A stretch of DNA of 7,685 bases, taken from Methanomethylovorans sp. PtaU1.Bin073. Lineage in GTDB: Archaea; Halobacteriota; Methanosarcinia; Methanosarcinales; Methanosarcinaceae. The position numbers and the translations under genes were made by a program. Shown here piece by piece: positions 5,959 through 7,685 of the stretch; the stretch's first letter is position 1, and each line of letters starts with the position of its first letter. The notes under the pieces were generated by a model. It was given only the letters and a program-made list of their open reading frames with translations. It was not told the origin of the DNA and ran no database searches. The stretch is from NCBI GenBank assembly GCA_002067265.1, contig MVQW01000108.1:1-7685 (forward strand), given 5' to 3'.

Positions 5959-7685
5959 ATGAAAAAGTATACACTTTTTATAATTGTTACACTCGTGACG
6001 GTAGCCATCCTTGGTGCTGGCTGTACAGACAAAGAAACAAATTTACCCCAGAATCAATCGGCCAATGCTTCCTCTGCATCTGCAGAAGAGGTGGTGGCGT
6101 TTGTTGAGAAAGCCTATGAATATGCTAATATCCATGGACAGGAAGCTGCGCTTCGTGAATTCAATAACCAGACTGGTCAGTTCGTTGATGGCGAACTTTA
6201 TATCTTCGCTTATGACTTAAAAGGAAACACACTAGCTCTTCCCTTCCAGCCCGAGGTCATCGGCACAAACCGCTGGGATCTCAAGGATGCGAATGGTACC
6301 TTATATATTCAGGATGCTGTCAAGACGGCACAGTCAGGCGGAGGATTTATTCGGTATCTCTATGCAGACCCTGCAGACAACTTCACGGTCAAACAAAAGC
6401 TTAGCTACGTGATGATGGTTGACTCCGGGTGGCTCATCGGTGCAGGAATTTATGATTCACACGAGGATTCACCTATCGTTACAGAAGGGACAAACTCCCA
6501 GACAAGAGATAGCCTGAAATCTTTTGTGGATGAAGCCATTGATTATGCCAAGAAAAATGGAAAGGATGCTGCAATCAAGGAATTCAACGATCCTAATGGA
6601 ACTTTTATACGCGACAATCTCTATATCTATGCCTTTGATTATAACGGAACTACCTTGTCGCTTCCCTATCAGCCACAGCTGATTGGAACTGACCTTTCAG
6701 AGCTTCAGGATCCCTACGGAGTGAACTATACTCAGGTAGAGATACTCTTAGCACAGCAAGGTGGAGGGTTCATTTTCTACCATTATTACAACCCAGCCCA
6801 CAATATGACCCTTGAACCCAAGATGAGCTATGTCCAGAAGGTAGACGATACGTGGTGGCTGGGTGCAGGTATCTACCTGTCAGAAACGGATCAAAAGATG
6901 ACAACAAATGATCTGGCTGACTTTGTTAAGAATGCGTCAGAATATGCGACTGCAGTAGGAGAGCAGGCGGCTCTTTCAGAGTTCTCGAAAAAGGACGGAG
7001 AGTTTTCCCTTGATAATGAATATATCTATGCCTACAATTACAACGGCACACTCCTTGCACACCCATATCAACCAGAGCTGGTTGGGACTAACCGGTCAAA
7101 CTGGACCGATGTACGGGGGCTTCCAATGATAAAAATTGGTGCTTACACTGCTTCTAACGGTGGTGGGTTCATCGCCTACATGTACCCTGCACCTGAGAGT
7201 GGAGTTATCGATGAGAAAGCACTGGATACCTATGAACCGAAGATTGGCTACGTCTACCCTGTTGGAGAAAACTGGTGGATCGGATCAGGAATATACTTAT
7301 CAGATATCGATAATTCTGACTCCGGTAGACCAGATGTCTTATCAGAGATGACAAAACTCGTGGAAGATTGTGCCGCCTATGGAAAAGAGAAAGGATCTAC
7401 AAGTGCATTTGCTGAGATCTCAAACCTCTCCGGAATGTTTGTAAATGAAGAAGGGCACTACATCTACGCCTACGATTACAATGGCACGCTTCTGGCTCAC
7501 CCCTACCTGCCAGAGAAGATAGGATCCAATCTAATGGAGAAACGTGATTCTTTTGGTATGGAGACGATCTGGGCATTGGCTGAAACTGCACATTCCGGTG
7601 GTGGTTACGTGGTTTTTATCTGGCCAAACCCCGATAATGAGAACAAAGAAGAGCTGAAGATCGGATATGTCCTCCCTGTAGATGA
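5959..7685 (+). CDS. Multi-Cache lipoprotein (four tandem single-Cache units visible), 3' truncated
   Basis: The frame is open from ATG 5959 to the window edge (575 complete codons), so its end lies to the right. Residues 1-22 are a lipoprotein signal peptide, Lys2-Lys3 then a hydrophobic core and LGAGC lipobox (Cys22). A short Ser/Asn-rich linker leads to four units at about 43-168, 184-309, 317-449 and from 460 on. Each has a helical start, a YIYAYDYNGT-like strand (Tyr81, 222, 355, 501), P-QP--IGTN, a GGGF turn (Gly127, 268, 401, 547) and, in the three complete ones, a W-IGAGIY end. This is the pattern of single-Cache sensor domains, which bind small ligands outside the cell. The HP motif is intact in units 3 and 4 but reads LP in units 1 and 2. 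An in-frame TGA at 5947 fixes the start. Whether a membrane helix and signalling domain follow cannot be seen. It lies 205 bp after another Cache-containing lipoprotein. Confidence 0.88.
   Translation, partial: MKKYTLFIIVTLVTVAILGAGCTDKETNLPQNQSANASSASAEEVVAFVEKAYEYANIHGQEAALREFNNQTGQFVDGELYIFAYDLKGNTLALPFQPEVIGTNRWDLKDANGTLYIQDAVKTAQSGGGFIRYLYADPADNFTVKQKLSYVMMVDSGWLIGAGIYDSHEDSPIVTEGTNSQTRDSLKSFVDEAIDYAKKNGKDAAIKEFNDPNGTFIRDNLYIYAFDYNGTTLSLPYQPQLIGTDLSELQDPYGVNYTQVEILLAQQGGGFIFYHYYNPAHNMTLEPKMSYVQKVDDTWWLGAGIYLSETDQKMTTNDLADFVKNASEYATAVGEQAALSEFSKKDGEFSLDNEYIYAYNYNGTLLAHPYQPELVGTNRSNWTDVRGLPMIKIGAYTASNGGGFIAYMYPAPESGVIDEKALDTYEPKIGYVYPVGENWWIGSGIYLSDIDNSDSGRPDVLSEMTKLVEDCAAYGKEKGSTSAFAEISNLSGMFVNEEGHYIYAYDYNGTLLAHPYLPEKIGSNLMEKRDSFGMETIWALAETAHSGGGYVVFIWPNPDNENKEELKIGYVLPVD
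6085..7685 (+). repeat. Tandem Cache-domain repeat, four units of about 130-145 residues
   Basis: Approximate unit starts are 6085, 6508, 6907 and 7336. The GGG turn recurs at intervals of 141, 133 and 146 codons. The DNA copies have diverged and only the protein pattern is shared, so this is an old duplication. Units 3 and 4 share YNGTLLAHPY and resemble each other more than unit 1 in that motif, suggesting stepwise growth of the array. Confidence 0.8.

Noticed and set aside
6011..6220. Short + strand open frames at 6011-6220 and 7136-7351.
   Set aside because: Both are out-of-frame shadows inside the continuous multi-Cache coding frame.
1..7685. CRISPR arrays, tRNA or rRNA genes, insertion sequences and attachment sites.
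   Set aside because: No regularly spaced repeats, tRNA cloverleaf motifs, transposase or integrase coding or terminal inverted repeats were seen; coding regions fill most of the window.

Overview
The window looks like a chromosomal segment of a methanogenic archaeon, most likely of the order Methanosarcinales (a Methanolobus- or Methanomethylovorans-like lineage). I infer this from the archaeal-type CTP synthase and its Trm112-like and membrane-protein neighbours, archaeal TATA boxes, GGTGA/GAGG ribosome binding sites, non-ATG starts, and archaeal Cache and solute-binding lipoproteins. The genus cannot be fixed from the sequence alone. All supported genes are on the + strand, and none of the visible stops is TAG.

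Layout. (1) 1-1131 is the 3' part of a phosphorelay protein: the rest of one receiver domain, a complete second receiver and a C-terminal HPt domain. Its start, probably including a histidine kinase core, lies left of the window. (2) 1132-3676 is a compact housekeeping operon behind its own TATA box: a 60-residue Trm112-like zinc protein (GTG start), a 225-residue protein with two C-terminal membrane helices (TTG start), and pyrG, CTP synthase. A hairpin followed by a T-run ends it. (3) 3792-5753 is a lipoprotein with two tandem SBP_bac_3-type ligand-binding domains and a C-terminal Cache domain. (4) From 5959 to the right edge runs a second lipoprotein gene, still open at the end, with four tandem Cache-like units in the visible part.

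How the parts fit. The operon makes core metabolic and translation-related proteins and has ordinary leadered mRNA with Shine-Dalgarno sites. Each lipoprotein gene instead has a TATA box about 25 nt before its ATG, an in-frame stop just upstream and no Shine-Dalgarno, so both are predicted to be leaderless. Together they carry two SBP domains and at least five Cache domains outside the cell, with no transmembrane signalling domain visible. This sensor-only or ligand-capturing pair is the most interesting part of the window. The phosphorelay protein could in principle act downstream of such sensors, but nothing in the sequence links them directly.
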